Positions 42,821 through 51,252 are shown, counted from the first letter of the stretch. The stretch is 64,000 nt of DNA from CBDDHT01 sp965228615 (GCA_965228615.1 CBDDHT010000003.1:558001-622000), one strand, 5' to 3'. A program made the numbers and translations. The notes: generated from the letters alone by a model not told the origin.

Positions 42821-43603
42821 TCAAAGCAGAGTGCATTTGTTCTTTCGCCTGCGGTAAGGTCGGCTACATTCCCAGTCGTTTCCCGAATAATCGATGTGGG
42901 CGTTTTCAGGCAGTTTCAATGCCTTGCACGTTCCGTTCTTCTCCCTGAATCCGCGGTCGCATTTCCACCCCGTTCCAAAAGAAGCGTCAACGAGATGCCC
43001 ATGGACCGGGACTTTCACGGCGACACAATCCTTGGCGCTCGCCCGATAACCGCGTACGCATTTCCAACCGCTGCCGTGGCTGGATGGCGCCAGATAGCCG
43101 TGCTCCGGTACCTTAACGACCACGCAATCCGCTTTGAGCGCTCGATACCCGCGCTTACACTTCCAGCCGGCTCCGTAGGCATTGTTTTCCAAATAACCGT
43201 GTTTGGGCACCTTCACGGCAATACAGTTGCCGCCGCTAACCAGATATCCGCGCTCACATTTCCAGCTGTCGCCGAAGGCGCTCAAATAGGCGTTCTCAGG
43301 GACATTGACGGGCATGCATTTCCCGCCAATGTCCTGGAAGCTTCGATTGCACTCCCAACCTCGCCCGTATGACACCGTTGTCGCGTATGCATTTGCCGGC
43401 ACCTTGATGACGACACAGGTCCGGTTCACTTCTCGAAAGCCACGATCACACTCCCAGCCACTGCCATAGCGCACCGCATGCGCGTTCTCGGGCAATCGTA
43501 TCGTTTCGCCTTGGGCGAGCGTGGAACCGGATGTTGCGATGAACAGCATCAGAGCTGCTACGGCGCCAACAAATACTGCAAACAGCCGACGGGCCATGGC
43601 CAT
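42821..43603 (-). CDS. Secreted protein of seven cysteine-paired repeats
   Basis: A 260-residue protein with a signal peptide (LFAVFVGAVAALMLFIAT, cleavage around residue 30). The mature part consists almost wholly of seven repeats of about 31-33 residues following the pattern P-(E/K)-(N/H)-(A/G)-(Y/H)-----GxxW(E/K)CxR(G/S)(Y/F)R-----C--(V/L)K(V/L). Each has two cysteines about 13 residues apart, so 14 in total, which could form one disulfide per repeat or bridge repeats. The surface should be strongly basic. No enzyme motif is seen; a binding or cell-envelope role is likely. Single gene, followed upstream on the same strand by a cold-shock gene at 43676. Family not recognised by name. Confidence 0.8.
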   Translation of the reverse strand: MAMARRLFAVFVGAVAALMLFIATSGSTLAQGETIRLPENAHAVRYGSGWECDRGFREVNRTCVVIKVPANAYATTVSYGRGWECNRSFQDIGGKCMPVNVPENAYLSAFGDSWKCERGYLVSGGNCIAVKVPKHGYLENNAYGAGWKCKRGYRALKADCVVVKVPEHGYLAPSSHGSGWKCVRGYRASAKDCVAVKVPVHGHLVDASFGTGWKCDRGFREKNGTCKALKLPENAHIDYSGNDWECSRPYRRRKNKCTLL

Positions 43604-43675
43604 CGTTCGGTCCTTTTTGTTCGGATATCGAGAGCTGCAACCGGTTTGAGGAACCTCCCCCGACCGGCCAAAAGC

Positions 43676-43885
43676 TCAAACAAGCTGAAGACTGACAGCG
43701 GTCGCTTTCCCCGATTGCTCGTCAACCTTGAGCTTGTAGCTCAATATCTGCCCTTCACTGAGGGCAGAAAGTCCAGCTTTCGCGAGAGCTGTTATATGGA
43801 CGAATATGTCCGGGCCACCGCTATTCGGCTCGATGTAGCCGAAACCTTTGTCCGGATTGAAGAATATCACAGTGCCTTTGGCCAT
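43676..43885 (-). CDS. Cold-shock protein (CspA family)
   Basis: A 69-residue single cold-shock domain. The RNA-binding motifs RNP1 (KGFGYI) and RNP2 (DIFVHI) are intact, with MAKGTVIFFNPDKGFGYIEP at the start. It binds single-stranded RNA and DNA as a chaperone. The Ile replacing the usual Trp in VKWFN (here VIFFN) is a small departure. The long upstream region (43886-44397) may hold a structured 5' leader, as is common for cold-shock genes. Confidence 0.93.
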   Translation of the reverse strand: MAKGTVIFFNPDKGFGYIEPNSGGPDIFVHITALAKAGLSALSEGQILSYKLKVDEQSGKATAVSLQLV

Positions 43886-44397
43886 TCCGGTCCCTCCAGA
43901 CGGCGAACATGCGTGATGCCTCCGCGGCGGCCGCGCAGGTCATCATCCGAATTGGCGTTATCTTGAAGGTGACGGTTGTCAGCCACTGCAGCAAGGCAGA
44001 GCGAAAACACGAATATCCATGATATGGGCGTTCCTATGCTGAAAGTCAATCGGCAGAGCGGGCTCAGCTGTTGCAGACAAACACCGATCTTATGATAAAG
44101 GCTCTTGGTACTCACCTGCCGATGGATTTTTGATCTGATAACGACCGCTCTTAAAGCTCGAGCGGTCAAATTGTAAAATTTTTGACTGCTTTCAGACTGT
44201 AACTGGACATTTGGCCACAGTGTTGGCTGGAGAATGAAACGTGTCATCACTCAGTTTAGCGACACCAGAGAAACAGCCCGGAGGAGTTTAGCTCCTCCTC
44301 GGCTACCCGCATGAGTGGCGAGACAGTAGGTGGCAATTACGGCATGGAACATCATATGAGGAGCATTCGGACACGATGGCCCTCCCAAGGAAAAAGC
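43886..44397. other. Intergenic region with two hairpins, between csp and DUF1488 genes
   Basis: No conserved gene is visible. A perfect 8-bp hairpin lies at 44143-44167 (GACCGCTC / GAGCGGTC, 9-base loop) beside an A/T-rich stretch. A 7-bp hairpin lies at 44280-44298 (GGAGGAG / CTCCTCC). Either might be part of the cold-shock leader or a terminator. Confidence 0.45.
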
Positions 44398-44670
44398 ATG
44401 ACCCTTAGTTTTCCAAATTATAGCCGCAGCTTCGATGGCGTCAGAAACCGTGTGCGGTTTTGGGGGTATGACACGGCGATCGAGATTGCATTCTTCGTGG
44501 AAGCGGCTGCATTGCGGAAACTTGTTCCGGAGTTGGATGACAGCGAAGCCGATATGCTGAAGGCATTCGATGCAGTTCGGAAACGGATTCATAAAGCTGC
44601 CAATAACGTCTACGCCCGACGTAGCAGCGAGGGCTCCTATTCCTATATCCTTAAAGCGGGGGACTTTTGA
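44398..44670 (+). CDS. DUF1488 family protein
   Basis: ATG 44398 has the ribosome site AAGGAAAAA directly upstream and gives 90 residues, so the longer frame from 44311 is not used. The protein matches DUF1488: MTLSFPNYSRSFDGVRNRVR at the start, FWGYDTAIEIAFF, SEADMLKAFDAVRKRIHKAA and a final YSYILKAGDF. The family is small, cytoplasmic and common in Hyphomicrobiales and other proteobacteria, with no known function. Single gene. Confidence 0.85.
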   Translation: MTLSFPNYSRSFDGVRNRVRFWGYDTAIEIAFFVEAAALRKLVPELDDSEADMLKAFDAVRKRIHKAANNVYARRSSEGSYSYILKAGDF

Positions 44671-45226
44671 TAGCATCCGAGCTGAGCTGACCACCAATCG
44701 TGATCGCACCTGCAGCTCGGAACGATAGCACCCACGCGCATTGCCTTCGTCATGGGACGGGACGCCATTCTGACCCAGCCCAAATGAACGCACCGGCTCT
44801 TATAGACAACCCCGAAACCGGGAACGAACGAGCTGAAATCTATTTTTTCGAATTCGGTTTTCCATGTGTTCCGAAGAAGTTCTTTTCACGATTGGGGTTA
44901 CAAATACATTGATCTGAAAGATGCGATCGCTCAGGCAAAAAACTGACGTGAAGACGTACCGGACATGAGCGTAATGATAGCGATCGCTGTTTGCCCCGAT
45001 CGCCCGCTTTTGAGAACGCTGGCAGCTCTCTTTGCTTTCACGCGGCGATTGCCTTGTTATCTCGACACTGAGGTGCCATATGAATGGTCTAGGAAATTAA
45101 GAGCCAGCTTTGTAAAGGCCATCGGGGCAAAACGCCCCCATTGAGATTTTTTCCAAAACTGTTGCGCAGTATTCGTGCAGGCCATGCTCAATGCATGGCG
45201 CTCATTATCGTGAGAAAAACAAAGAT
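44671..45226. other. Intergenic stretch, probably gene remnants
   Basis: About 550 bases with only short frames and none with family features. Base composition is lower in GC than the flanks (for example 44835-44945). Together with the reverse transcriptase remnant downstream this looks like decayed DNA, but no parent gene can be named. Confidence 0.4.
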
Positions 45227-45442
45227 ATGAAATTTGGAAGTGTGAAATATTTCAACTTGACCAAGGGGTGCGGTTTGATCGTGCCTGATGAAGGAACGGA
45301 AGACATTATCGTCAATCAATCTGAGGTTGATCAGGCCGGACTCGGCCAACTGGCTGCAAAACAAAGGCTGGGATACGAAGTTACAGATTGCGGTTCAGAG
45401 CCAAGGGCAACCAACCTTTGGGCCACCTTTGGCAGCCGGTAA
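45227..45442 (+). CDS. Degenerate cold-shock-domain protein
   Basis: A 71-residue protein aligned along the whole cold-shock domain: MKFGSVKYFNLTKGCGLIVP, then DEGTEDIIVNQSEVDQAGL and ATNLWATF. The RNA-binding residues are changed: RNP1 KGFGFI reads KGCGLI and RNP2 VFVH reads IIVN, so the stacking aromatics and His are lost, while the fold-forming residues remain. It may be a decaying copy or a cold-shock fold with a different ligand. The ORF could start at 45191, but ATG 45227 is where homology begins. It lies within a region with other remnants. Confidence 0.65.
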   Translation: MKFGSVKYFNLTKGCGLIVPDEGTEDIIVNQSEVDQAGLGQLAAKQRLGYEVTDCGSEPRATNLWATFGSR

Positions 45443-45535
45443 TCCCGTGAGCTTGGCAGGGTCTTCGTCCTTGTCGGATGCAGGGCCGTCTTTTCCTTTT
45501 TCCGGCCTGTGGCCTGCTTTGGCTCTCCTAACAAT

Positions 45536-45610
45536 GAAGTGGTAGCCAAGGAAGTTGAAGCTAGGTTCGATCCTGCCGATGAAGGTCTTGTCCGGGTGCT
45601 TCTCCGACGG
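45536..45610 (-). pseudogene. Remnant of a group II intron reverse transcriptase/maturase
   Basis: The minus-strand frame contains EKHPDKTFIGRIEPSFNFLG followed by YHF. That is the conserved block near the end of the polymerase domain of group II intron-encoded reverse transcriptases (pattern HPDKTFIGR-E-GFDFLGY-F). Sequence on either side in this frame has no RT similarity, and no YADD box is found, so only about 25 codons survive. It marks an old retroelement insertion. Confidence 0.6.
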
Positions 45611-45722
45611 CAGCTTCCGGCACTTCTCGGTCGTGCGAAACTCGACCATACGGCAACTGCTATCGACTTCAACACAGTCGTGAAAGGAACCAAAGCGGCC
45701 ATGTTGTGCAGATCAAACAATC

Positions 45723-47219
45723 TCATTTTTTAAGAACGCGCGATACGGCATTCCGCCATTTCGCATAGCGATCGTCTCTCTGTTCGTTGGTCAATCCCGG
45801 CTCGAAGCGCTCCGCGGATCGCCAGTTATCGGCAATCTCATCTTTGGAGCCGAAAACACCGGCTTGAAGCCCCGCATGCACCGCGGCGCCAACGGCAGTG
45901 ATCTCGGCGGTCTGTGCCACCTCGACCGGTAGGCCGACCGTATCCGCGATTGTCTGCATCAGCCAGCGATTGGACGTCATACCGCCATCGACGCGCAGGG
46001 TCGTAGGGGCATCGAGGCCGGCGCCCACCATGTCTGCACGCATGGCATCGAGCAGGTCGCGAGTCTGGAAGGCAACCGCCTCAAGCCCGGCCCTGACAAT
46101 ATCGTTTGGCGTTGACGCCCTCGACAGCCCCAGGATCGCGCCCCGCGCTTCCGCGTCCCAATCCGGCGCACCGAGGCCCTGGAACGCAGGCACCAGATAG
46201 ACCTCGGAATCCGGGTCGGCGGCGGCGGCCATGGCTTCTGTATCGGCGGCGTCCCCGAACAGACCAAGACTGTCGCGAAGCCACTGGATCGTGGCTCCGG
46301 CCATAAAGATGGACCCTTCAAGGGCGTATGTCGTCTCGCCCGCCAAGCGATAGGCAATGGTCGTCAACATCCGGTGGTCTGAGGCAACCGCGACCTGACC
46401 GGTATTCACAAGCACGAAACACCCGGTTCCATAGGTCGCCTTGATGGTGCCAGGTTCGAAGCAGGCCTGGCCGACCAGTGCCGCCTGTTGGTCCCCTGCC
46501 GCGCCGAGAATGGGGATCGGCTGTCCGAAATGCTCCGGCTGCGTGTGCCCGAACGCGGCTTGGCAGTCCGCGATGTCCGGCATCATTGCGAGCGGAATAT
46601 CCAACACCCCCAGAAGCTTCTGATCCCACGTCCCACGATGGATATCGAAGAGCATGGTGCGGCTGGCATTGGTGGCGTCGGTGACATGCACCCCACCGCC
46701 CGTCAGGCAATAGATCAACCAACTGTCGATCGTGCCGAAACAGATTTGGCCATCGGATGCCCGCGCCGCCAAGTCCGAGTCGCTGCGCAGAGCCCACGCA
46801 ATCTTGGTCGCCGAGAAATAGGGGTCGACAACAAGCCCCGTTGTCTGACGGATATGAGCCTCGAGACCATCCTCCCGGAGCGCCTGGCAAATCGGCTCGG
46901 TTCGCCGATCCTGCCAGACAATTGCCGGTCCGCAAGGGGCTCCGGTCTCTCGGTCCCACAAGACGACTGTCTCACGCTGATTGGTAATACCGATTCCGGC
47001 AATCGGCGGACTGCCTGCATCTCGCAACACGCTCCGCCCGGTCGCAAGCACAGCCTGCCAAATCGCCTGAGGATCGTGTTCGACCCAGCCGGGGCGAGGA
47101 TAATTCTGTTCCAATGGCGCCGATGCCGTGGCTTTGATCTGCCCCTCGGAATCGAACATGAGCGCCCGTGTGCTGGTTGTTCCCTGGTCGATCGCCAGGA
47201 TATGTGGTACTTGTGACAT
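45723..47219 (-). CDS. glpK: Glycerol kinase
   Basis: A 498-residue FGGY-family kinase. ILAIDQGTTSTRALMFD at the N-terminus and the glycerol-kinase segments WVEHDPQAIWQAV, GITNQRETVVLWDRETG, VWQDRRTEPICQ and ATYGTGCFVLVNTG are present, together with the C-terminal LRVDGGMTSN. It phosphorylates glycerol with ATP to glycerol 3-phosphate. It lies 10 bases after cutA on the same strand. No glpF or glpD gene is adjacent. Confidence 0.95.
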   Translation of the reverse strand: MSQVPHILAIDQGTTSTRALMFDSEGQIKATASAPLEQNYPRPGWVEHDPQAIWQAVLATGRSVLRDAGSPPIAGIGITNQRETVVLWDRETGAPCGPAIVWQDRRTEPICQALREDGLEAHIRQTTGLVVDPYFSATKIAWALRSDSDLAARASDGQICFGTIDSWLIYCLTGGGVHVTDATNASRTMLFDIHRGTWDQKLLGVLDIPLAMMPDIADCQAAFGHTQPEHFGQPIPILGAAGDQQAALVGQACFEPGTIKATYGTGCFVLVNTGQVAVASDHRMLTTIAYRLAGETTYALEGSIFMAGATIQWLRDSLGLFGDAADTEAMAAAADPDSEVYLVPAFQGLGAPDWDAEARGAILGLSRASTPNDIVRAGLEAVAFQTRDLLDAMRADMVGAGLDAPTTLRVDGGMTSNRWLMQTIADTVGLPVEVAQTAEITAVGAAVHAGLQAGVFGSKDEIADNWRSAERFEPGLTNEQRDDRYAKWRNAVSRVLKK

Positions 47220-47229
47220 GTCTCATGAC

Positions 47230-47598
47230 CTAGCTGGCGAGATTTGATTGGACTGCAGTCTGTTCTGCGATCCAATTTGCAAATTCATCCGAACCGCCGG
47301 ATGTCTCAAGAACGAGAAGGGCCGGCGTCTCGTATGGATGCAGTTGCCCGACCGCTTCAAGCACCTCTTGCTTCAACCCGGACCGTGTCTTGATCAGCAT
47401 AGCGACCTCGCCCGCCTCGTCCAGCGCACCGTCCCACTTGAAGATCGATGTCATGCCGGGGAAGATATTGACGCAGGCGGCCAGTCGGGACTCGATGAGT
47501 GCGCGCCCGACACGCTTCGCGTCCGCCTCGCTGCCAAATGTGGTATAAATCAAGATTGGTTTATCAAGTGGCTTGACGTCTGTCCGCTCCTGCCCCAT
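47230..47598 (-). CDS. cutA: Divalent-cation tolerance protein CutA
   Basis: ATG 47598, with AGGGGAG upstream, gives 122 residues; the open frame extends 75 codons further without homology. The sequence matches CutA1: ILIYTTFGSEADAKRVGRAL, LAACVNIFPGMTSIFKWDG, and LHPYETPALLVLE. The family forms small ferredoxin-like trimers and is associated with metal tolerance, although its exact role is unsettled. It precedes glpK by 10 bases and diverges from nadK. Confidence 0.93.
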   Translation of the reverse strand: MGQERTDVKPLDKPILIYTTFGSEADAKRVGRALIESRLAACVNIFPGMTSIFKWDGALDEAGEVAMLIKTRSGLKQEVLEAVGQLHPYETPALLVLETSGGSDEFANWIAEQTAVQSNLAS

Positions 47599-47777
47599 CC
47601 CGCTCCCCTGAACTTTCGGTCGTCCCGCCTGATCGTCCAGCCTGCCCGCGGTCCGCCGGTTTCGAGAGATGCCGGCAGTCAGCGGAAAAATCCAGCCGTT
47701 AACGAAAGGCGCGAATGGCACGCACAAATTCGCGCGACCTCCTATAGTGCCGAGTGTAACTGAACGGGCCAAGTAGA

Positions 47778-48560
47778 ATGTCAATCGAGACCCGATCCTT
47801 CGAGAAACTCGCCTTCGTCGCAAGTGACGTTACAGAAGCGCAAGAGGCGGCAGGCCGATTGCGCCGCCAATATGGCGATATTGCACCGGACCAAGCCGAC
47901 GCAATCGTTGCGCTCGGCGGCGATGGCCTCATGCTGCAAACGCTCCACGCGCATATGGAAAGCGGCATTCCGATCTACGGCATGAACCGAGGGTCGGTCG
48001 GATTTCTGATGAACGAATATCAGGAGGATGACCTGGTCGCACGTCTCTCGGCAGCGGAGATCAATGTGATCCATCCCCTGCAGATGACAGCCCGCGATCA
48101 GGACGGTGCGGAACATGAAGCCCTCGCGATCAACGAAGTCTCTCTCTTCCGCCAGCGCTACCAGGCAACCAAGTTGCGTATCTCCATCGATGGCAAGGTA
48201 CGCATGGAGGAGTTGATCAGCGACGGCATCCTGATTGCCACGCCAGCAGGCAGTACGGCTTATAATCTGTCAGCGCATGGTCCGATTCTGCCGATCAACG
48301 CAGCCCTGTTGGCGCTGACACCGATCTCCCCCTTTCGCCCCCGGCGTTGGCGGGGGGCGATCCTGTCCAACGAGGCGCATGTTCAGATCGATGTTCTGGA
48401 ATGCGAAAAGCGCCCCGTCAGTGCTGTCGCAGATCATCATGAGTTTCGCTCGGTTGTGACAGTCGGCGTCAGAGAGAAAGCAGACATCGATCTCCTGATG
48501 ATGTTCGATCCGGGCCATGCCCTGGATGAGCGCATCCTAATCGAACAGTTCCGCTTCTAG
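47778..48560 (+). CDS. nadK: NAD kinase
   Basis: A 260-residue enzyme that phosphorylates NAD to NADP. It has the GGDG motif (IVALGGDGLML, near residue 48), the NRGSVGFLMN loop, the LAINEVSLFR motif near residue 117, and ISDGILIATPAGSTAYNLSA near 150. It is slightly short but complete, as in other alphaproteobacteria. Two hairpins follow the stop codon. Single-gene transcript diverging from cutA-glpK. Confidence 0.95.
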   Translation: MSIETRSFEKLAFVASDVTEAQEAAGRLRRQYGDIAPDQADAIVALGGDGLMLQTLHAHMESGIPIYGMNRGSVGFLMNEYQEDDLVARLSAAEINVIHPLQMTARDQDGAEHEALAINEVSLFRQRYQATKLRISIDGKVRMEELISDGILIATPAGSTAYNLSAHGPILPINAALLALTPISPFRPRRWRGAILSNEAHVQIDVLECEKRPVSAVADHHEFRSVVTVGVREKADIDLLMMFDPGHALDERILIEQFRF

Positions 48561-48607
48561 ATCAACCTGCGCTTAGTCGGAATCGACAAAGCGCAGAAAA
48601 GTTGATC
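48560..48607 (+). terminator. Hairpin directly after nadK
   Basis: The outer arms GATCAAC/GTTGATC and the inner arms GCGCTT/AAGCGC form an interrupted stem starting at the nadK stop. There is no T-tract, so termination or message stabilisation is only suggested. Confidence 0.5.
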
Positions 48608-48619
48608 GACTCTAAGCTG

Positions 48620-48663
48620 CTAGAGCAACTTGTGTGCGTTTGACTAAACGCACGTTGCTCTAG
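48620..48663. repeat. Interrupted palindrome downstream of nadK
   Basis: The outer 10-bp arms CTAGAGCAAC / GTTGCTCTAG and the inner 8-bp arms GTGCGTTT / AAACGCAC are separated by a 4-base bulge (TTGT) on one side and a GACT loop. This is a long stable hairpin 12 bases after the previous one. Possibly an interspersed repeat. Confidence 0.65.
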
Positions 48664-48830
48664 AGTCTGGCTTCCGCAGCTTCTAGTATGACGGGAGCTG
48701 CGACCTCCCAACTCTCGCGTCACGTGCGCATCGAGATTTATGAAATCTTAAGTCGGATAGCCAAACATCGGCGCATGTCGGGTTTGCGACATTTCCGTTC
48801 CATTCCACGGTACCAGCCCGTTGGAAAAGC

Positions 48831-49367
48831 ATGGTCAAGATAGCGTTCGAAGAGCTCAAATTCGTCGTCGTCGACGACAACGCGCACATGCGCGCAATTC
48901 TGCTTGCGATCTTGCGTGCGTTCGGATCGCGGGAAATTTATGAGGCTGAAGATGGAGCATCCGGTCTGGACGCAGTTGAATCCTATTCACCTGATATTCT
49001 CGTGTCCGATATAAAGATGCCAATCTTTGATGGTATTGAACTGACGCAGATGATCCGAAATCCGGACGGATGCAAACACCCGTTCCTGCCCATCATCATC
49101 GTGTCGGCATACTCGGAGAAGAAACACGTCATTGCTGCCCGCAACGCAGGTGCGACAGAATTCCTTGCCAAGCCTGTCTCGGCAACGGCACTCTTTCATC
49201 GCATTCAGAATGTTATCGCCAATCCGCGCCCCTTTGTCCGTACCAAATCCTATTTTGGTCCGGACCGAAGACGCATGGATGCGCCGGGAAATACTGACGA
49301 AGAACGCCGAACAAGCGACCCCGAAAACAATATCGTCGAGCAACAGACAGTTGTACTGGACTTGTAG
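48831..49367 (+). CDS. Response regulator, receiver domain only
   Basis: A 178-residue protein. Residues about 8-130 form a CheY-like receiver: acidic pair in VVVDDNAHM, phosphoacceptor Asp at residue 60 (LVSDIKMPIFDGIEL), the conserved Ser in IIVSAYSEKK and Lys in FLAKPVSATAL. The last 40 residues are charged (GPDRRRMDAPGNTDEERR) with no DNA-binding domain. The next gene, 12 bases downstream, encodes an Hpt-like protein. Together they look like a phosphorelay pair whose kinase is elsewhere. Confidence 0.9.
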   Translation: MVKIAFEELKFVVVDDNAHMRAILLAILRAFGSREIYEAEDGASGLDAVESYSPDILVSDIKMPIFDGIELTQMIRNPDGCKHPFLPIIIVSAYSEKKHVIAARNAGATEFLAKPVSATALFHRIQNVIANPRPFVRTKSYFGPDRRRMDAPGNTDEERRTSDPENNIVEQQTVVLDL

Positions 49368-49379
49368 AAAGGTGCGGTT

Positions 49380-49913
49380 ATGGCCGGATTGAAAAAGAAG
49401 CAAGCGGACGACGAAGAGGTTCTGGATTCATTTACGGCGCAAAAGACGCTGGGTGAACGGATCCTGAAACCCGGCAATGGCAAGCTGGCGGCGGCCAAGG
49501 CGATTGCCAATGCGGAAAGTGCGCTTGAAACGCTGTCGGTGAACTTCGGAAAATGGATAATCGAGGAAGTCGCAAAACTTGCAGCAGCGCGCGACACGAT
49601 CATTGCCGATCCGGCGAACGCAAACGCGCTGGACGAACTTTTTGCAGCGTCGCACGACCTTAAAGGACAGGCCGAAACACTTGGCTACCCCATCGTTGGA
49701 AATATATGCGCATCGCTTTGCAGGCTTTTGGAGTACAGCCCGAAATCCATGCCGGTGCCGCCCGTCCTGATCAATCAGCACGTCGACTCGGTGAAAGCAA
49801 TTGTCCGGGACAAGGTGACCGGCACTGATCACCCCACAGCAGCTGCAATCGCCGACAAACTGCATGAAGTCGTCGATCACTTTCTTGCGACAAACGTCAA
49901 ATCCAAGAAGTAA
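49380..49913 (+). CDS. Histidine phosphotransfer (Hpt) domain protein
   Basis: A 177-residue, largely helical protein. The motif AASHDLKGQAETLGYPIVG, with His at residue 92, matches the HxxKG phosphotransfer site of Hpt domains. An N-terminal basic segment (LKKKQADDEE) precedes the four-helix bundle. It lies 12 bases after the receiver gene, so it probably exchanges phosphate with that protein. No sensor kinase is encoded in the window. Confidence 0.82.
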   Translation: MAGLKKKQADDEEVLDSFTAQKTLGERILKPGNGKLAAAKAIANAESALETLSVNFGKWIIEEVAKLAAARDTIIADPANANALDELFAASHDLKGQAETLGYPIVGNICASLCRLLEYSPKSMPVPPVLINQHVDSVKAIVRDKVTGTDHPTAAAIADKLHEVVDHFLATNVKSKK

Positions 49914-49986
49914 GCAATCCAGACCGAAACTAACGGCGTCCGATCAGATCCAACTCGTGGATTGATTCGGACGCTCGCATCCCATC

Positions 49987-50141
49987 TGTCATCCCAGACC
50001 GCGTGGGACGCAAGCCCCACCTCGAGATGGGGGATCCGGCGCAAAAAGCGGCGAAGCCGCACTTCACTATGGAGCCTTCAGAGTGTCTAACGCCGGACCC
50101 CGGATTTGCTCCGGTATGCGGCCGGCCTGTCCGGGATGACA
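49987..50141. repeat. Interspersed repeat-like element with terminal TGTCATCCC inverted repeats
   Basis: TGTCATCCC at 49987 and GGGATGACA ending at 50141 bound about 155 bases containing further short inverted pieces (GATCCGGC, CGCCGG, CCGGATTTGCTCCGG). Elements ending in GTCATCCC...GGGATGAC are frequent between alphaproteobacterial genes. It occupies most of the gap between the Hpt and transglycosylase genes, both of which end here. Confidence 0.55.
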
Positions 50142-50178
50142 CGCCCCAGCCCCTTCCGTTGCAGTCAATCCACTAGCT

Positions 50179-51252
50179 CTATGCTCCACCAAATTCAAAG
50201 CGCCCCAGGATATCTTCCGAGAAGAGGCTGAACGCGGCTGATGGGATGCTGATGGCTTTGGGTTGCGGACCGGCGTCTGGCCGGGTGCCGGCTGGTGCAG
50301 CGGGCACTTGTTTGCCTGCATCCTGAGGCGCTGTTGCCTGTCCTTCGACAGGTAGACGTGTGATCGATCCGGCAACCCGTGGGGTCACGCGCGGCGATGG
50401 CGCAAAAGCACCCGTCTCATCGGCACGATAGATCGTTGTCGTCCACGGTCCGATCGCACCGGATCCCGGCGCTTTTGCAGCCTCGGCCAGTTTTGCGTTC
50501 GCGAAGTGACTGGCATTGGAAAAATGACTGGCTGTTACCGTCTCGGCGGTTGTCGCTGCTTGCGGCTTGCGCGCCGGCAGATCAGCATTGGCCGCGATGA
50601 CGGTCTCACGCGTTTGCGGTGTTTGAACAGGCGGCAATGTCTGCGGTCCATGCTTGCGTGTCAGTACCTCATAGACGTCCGAAACGGATCGCGCCCTGCC
50701 GCCGGAATAGAATATTGCGCGATTGGCTTCTGCGGCCCGCGGGAAATATTTGTCGGCGCGAACATCCGGGCGGCTCTCAGAAAGCTCGATGAGCTGCGAG
50801 GCTCCACTCGCCCCAAGCACGTGCGCCATATAGAGCTCGCCGCTGGTCGGCGTCCTGCCGATCCGGGATTGCAAATGCGATTCGTTCTGCTGGGTTAGTG
50901 CTCCGGCCATCAGGGCGGAGAGTTCCGGGTCCTTCCGCAATTCCAGGATCTCTTTTCTCAATCCCGGGTCCGAAACCGAAAAGCGACCGTTGCTCCCTTT
51001 GAGGATGAATGAGGAATAATCTCCGAGCCCAAGCTCCGGCCCCTTCTCCTTGACCATCTGCAGCCATGTGTTTTCAACAAACTGGAAGAGGCCCGTCGCG
51101 CTCGATGTCGTTGCTTTGACGTTGGGTCTGAAGCTACTTTCGCGCGCGGCTGTCTTAAGGAGATAGTCGAAATCCGTTCCCGTTGCCTGGCTCGCCTTCT
51201 TGACGGCACTGGCAATTCGCTGGGGCGCTTGAAGAACAGAAACTTCAGACAT
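50179..51252 (-). CDS. Lytic transglycosylase-like (SLT domain) protein
   Basis: ATG 51252 gives 357 residues; the frame is open further upstream without homology. The N-terminal part (about 10-180) resembles transglycosylase SLT/muramidase domains: FDYLLKTAARESSFRPNVKA, with the likely catalytic Glu in ARESSF, then SSATGLFQFVENTWL and ELYMAHVLGASGA. The C-terminal half is a Pro/Ala/Thr-rich disordered tail. No clear signal peptide follows the chosen start, so export may need another route or a different start. It cleaves peptidoglycan if active. Diverges from the MaoC gene. Confidence 0.82.
   Translation of the reverse strand: MSEVSVLQAPQRIASAVKKASQATGTDFDYLLKTAARESSFRPNVKATTSSATGLFQFVENTWLQMVKEKGPELGLGDYSSFILKGSNGRFSVSDPGLRKEILELRKDPELSALMAGALTQQNESHLQSRIGRTPTSGELYMAHVLGASGASQLIELSESRPDVRADKYFPRAAEANRAIFYSGGRARSVSDVYEVLTRKHGPQTLPPVQTPQTRETVIAANADLPARKPQAATTAETVTASHFSNASHFANAKLAEAAKAPGSGAIGPWTTTIYRADETGAFAPSPRVTPRVAGSITRLPVEGQATAPQDAGKQVPAAPAGTRPDAGPQPKAISIPSAAFSLFSEDILGRFEFGGA

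Noticed and set aside
44930..45010. GCGATCGC copies as a repeat signal
   Set aside because: Only a few copies are present; the 8-mer is a palindrome that also occurs by chance at this base composition.
47599..47823. N-terminal extension of CutA
   Set aside because: No homology in the extra codons and it would overlap nadK; ATG 47598 has a strong ribosome site.
48316..48360. G/C-rich inverted repeat inside nadK
   Set aside because: It lies in the conserved coding region (SPFRPRRWRGA) and is explained by codon choice.
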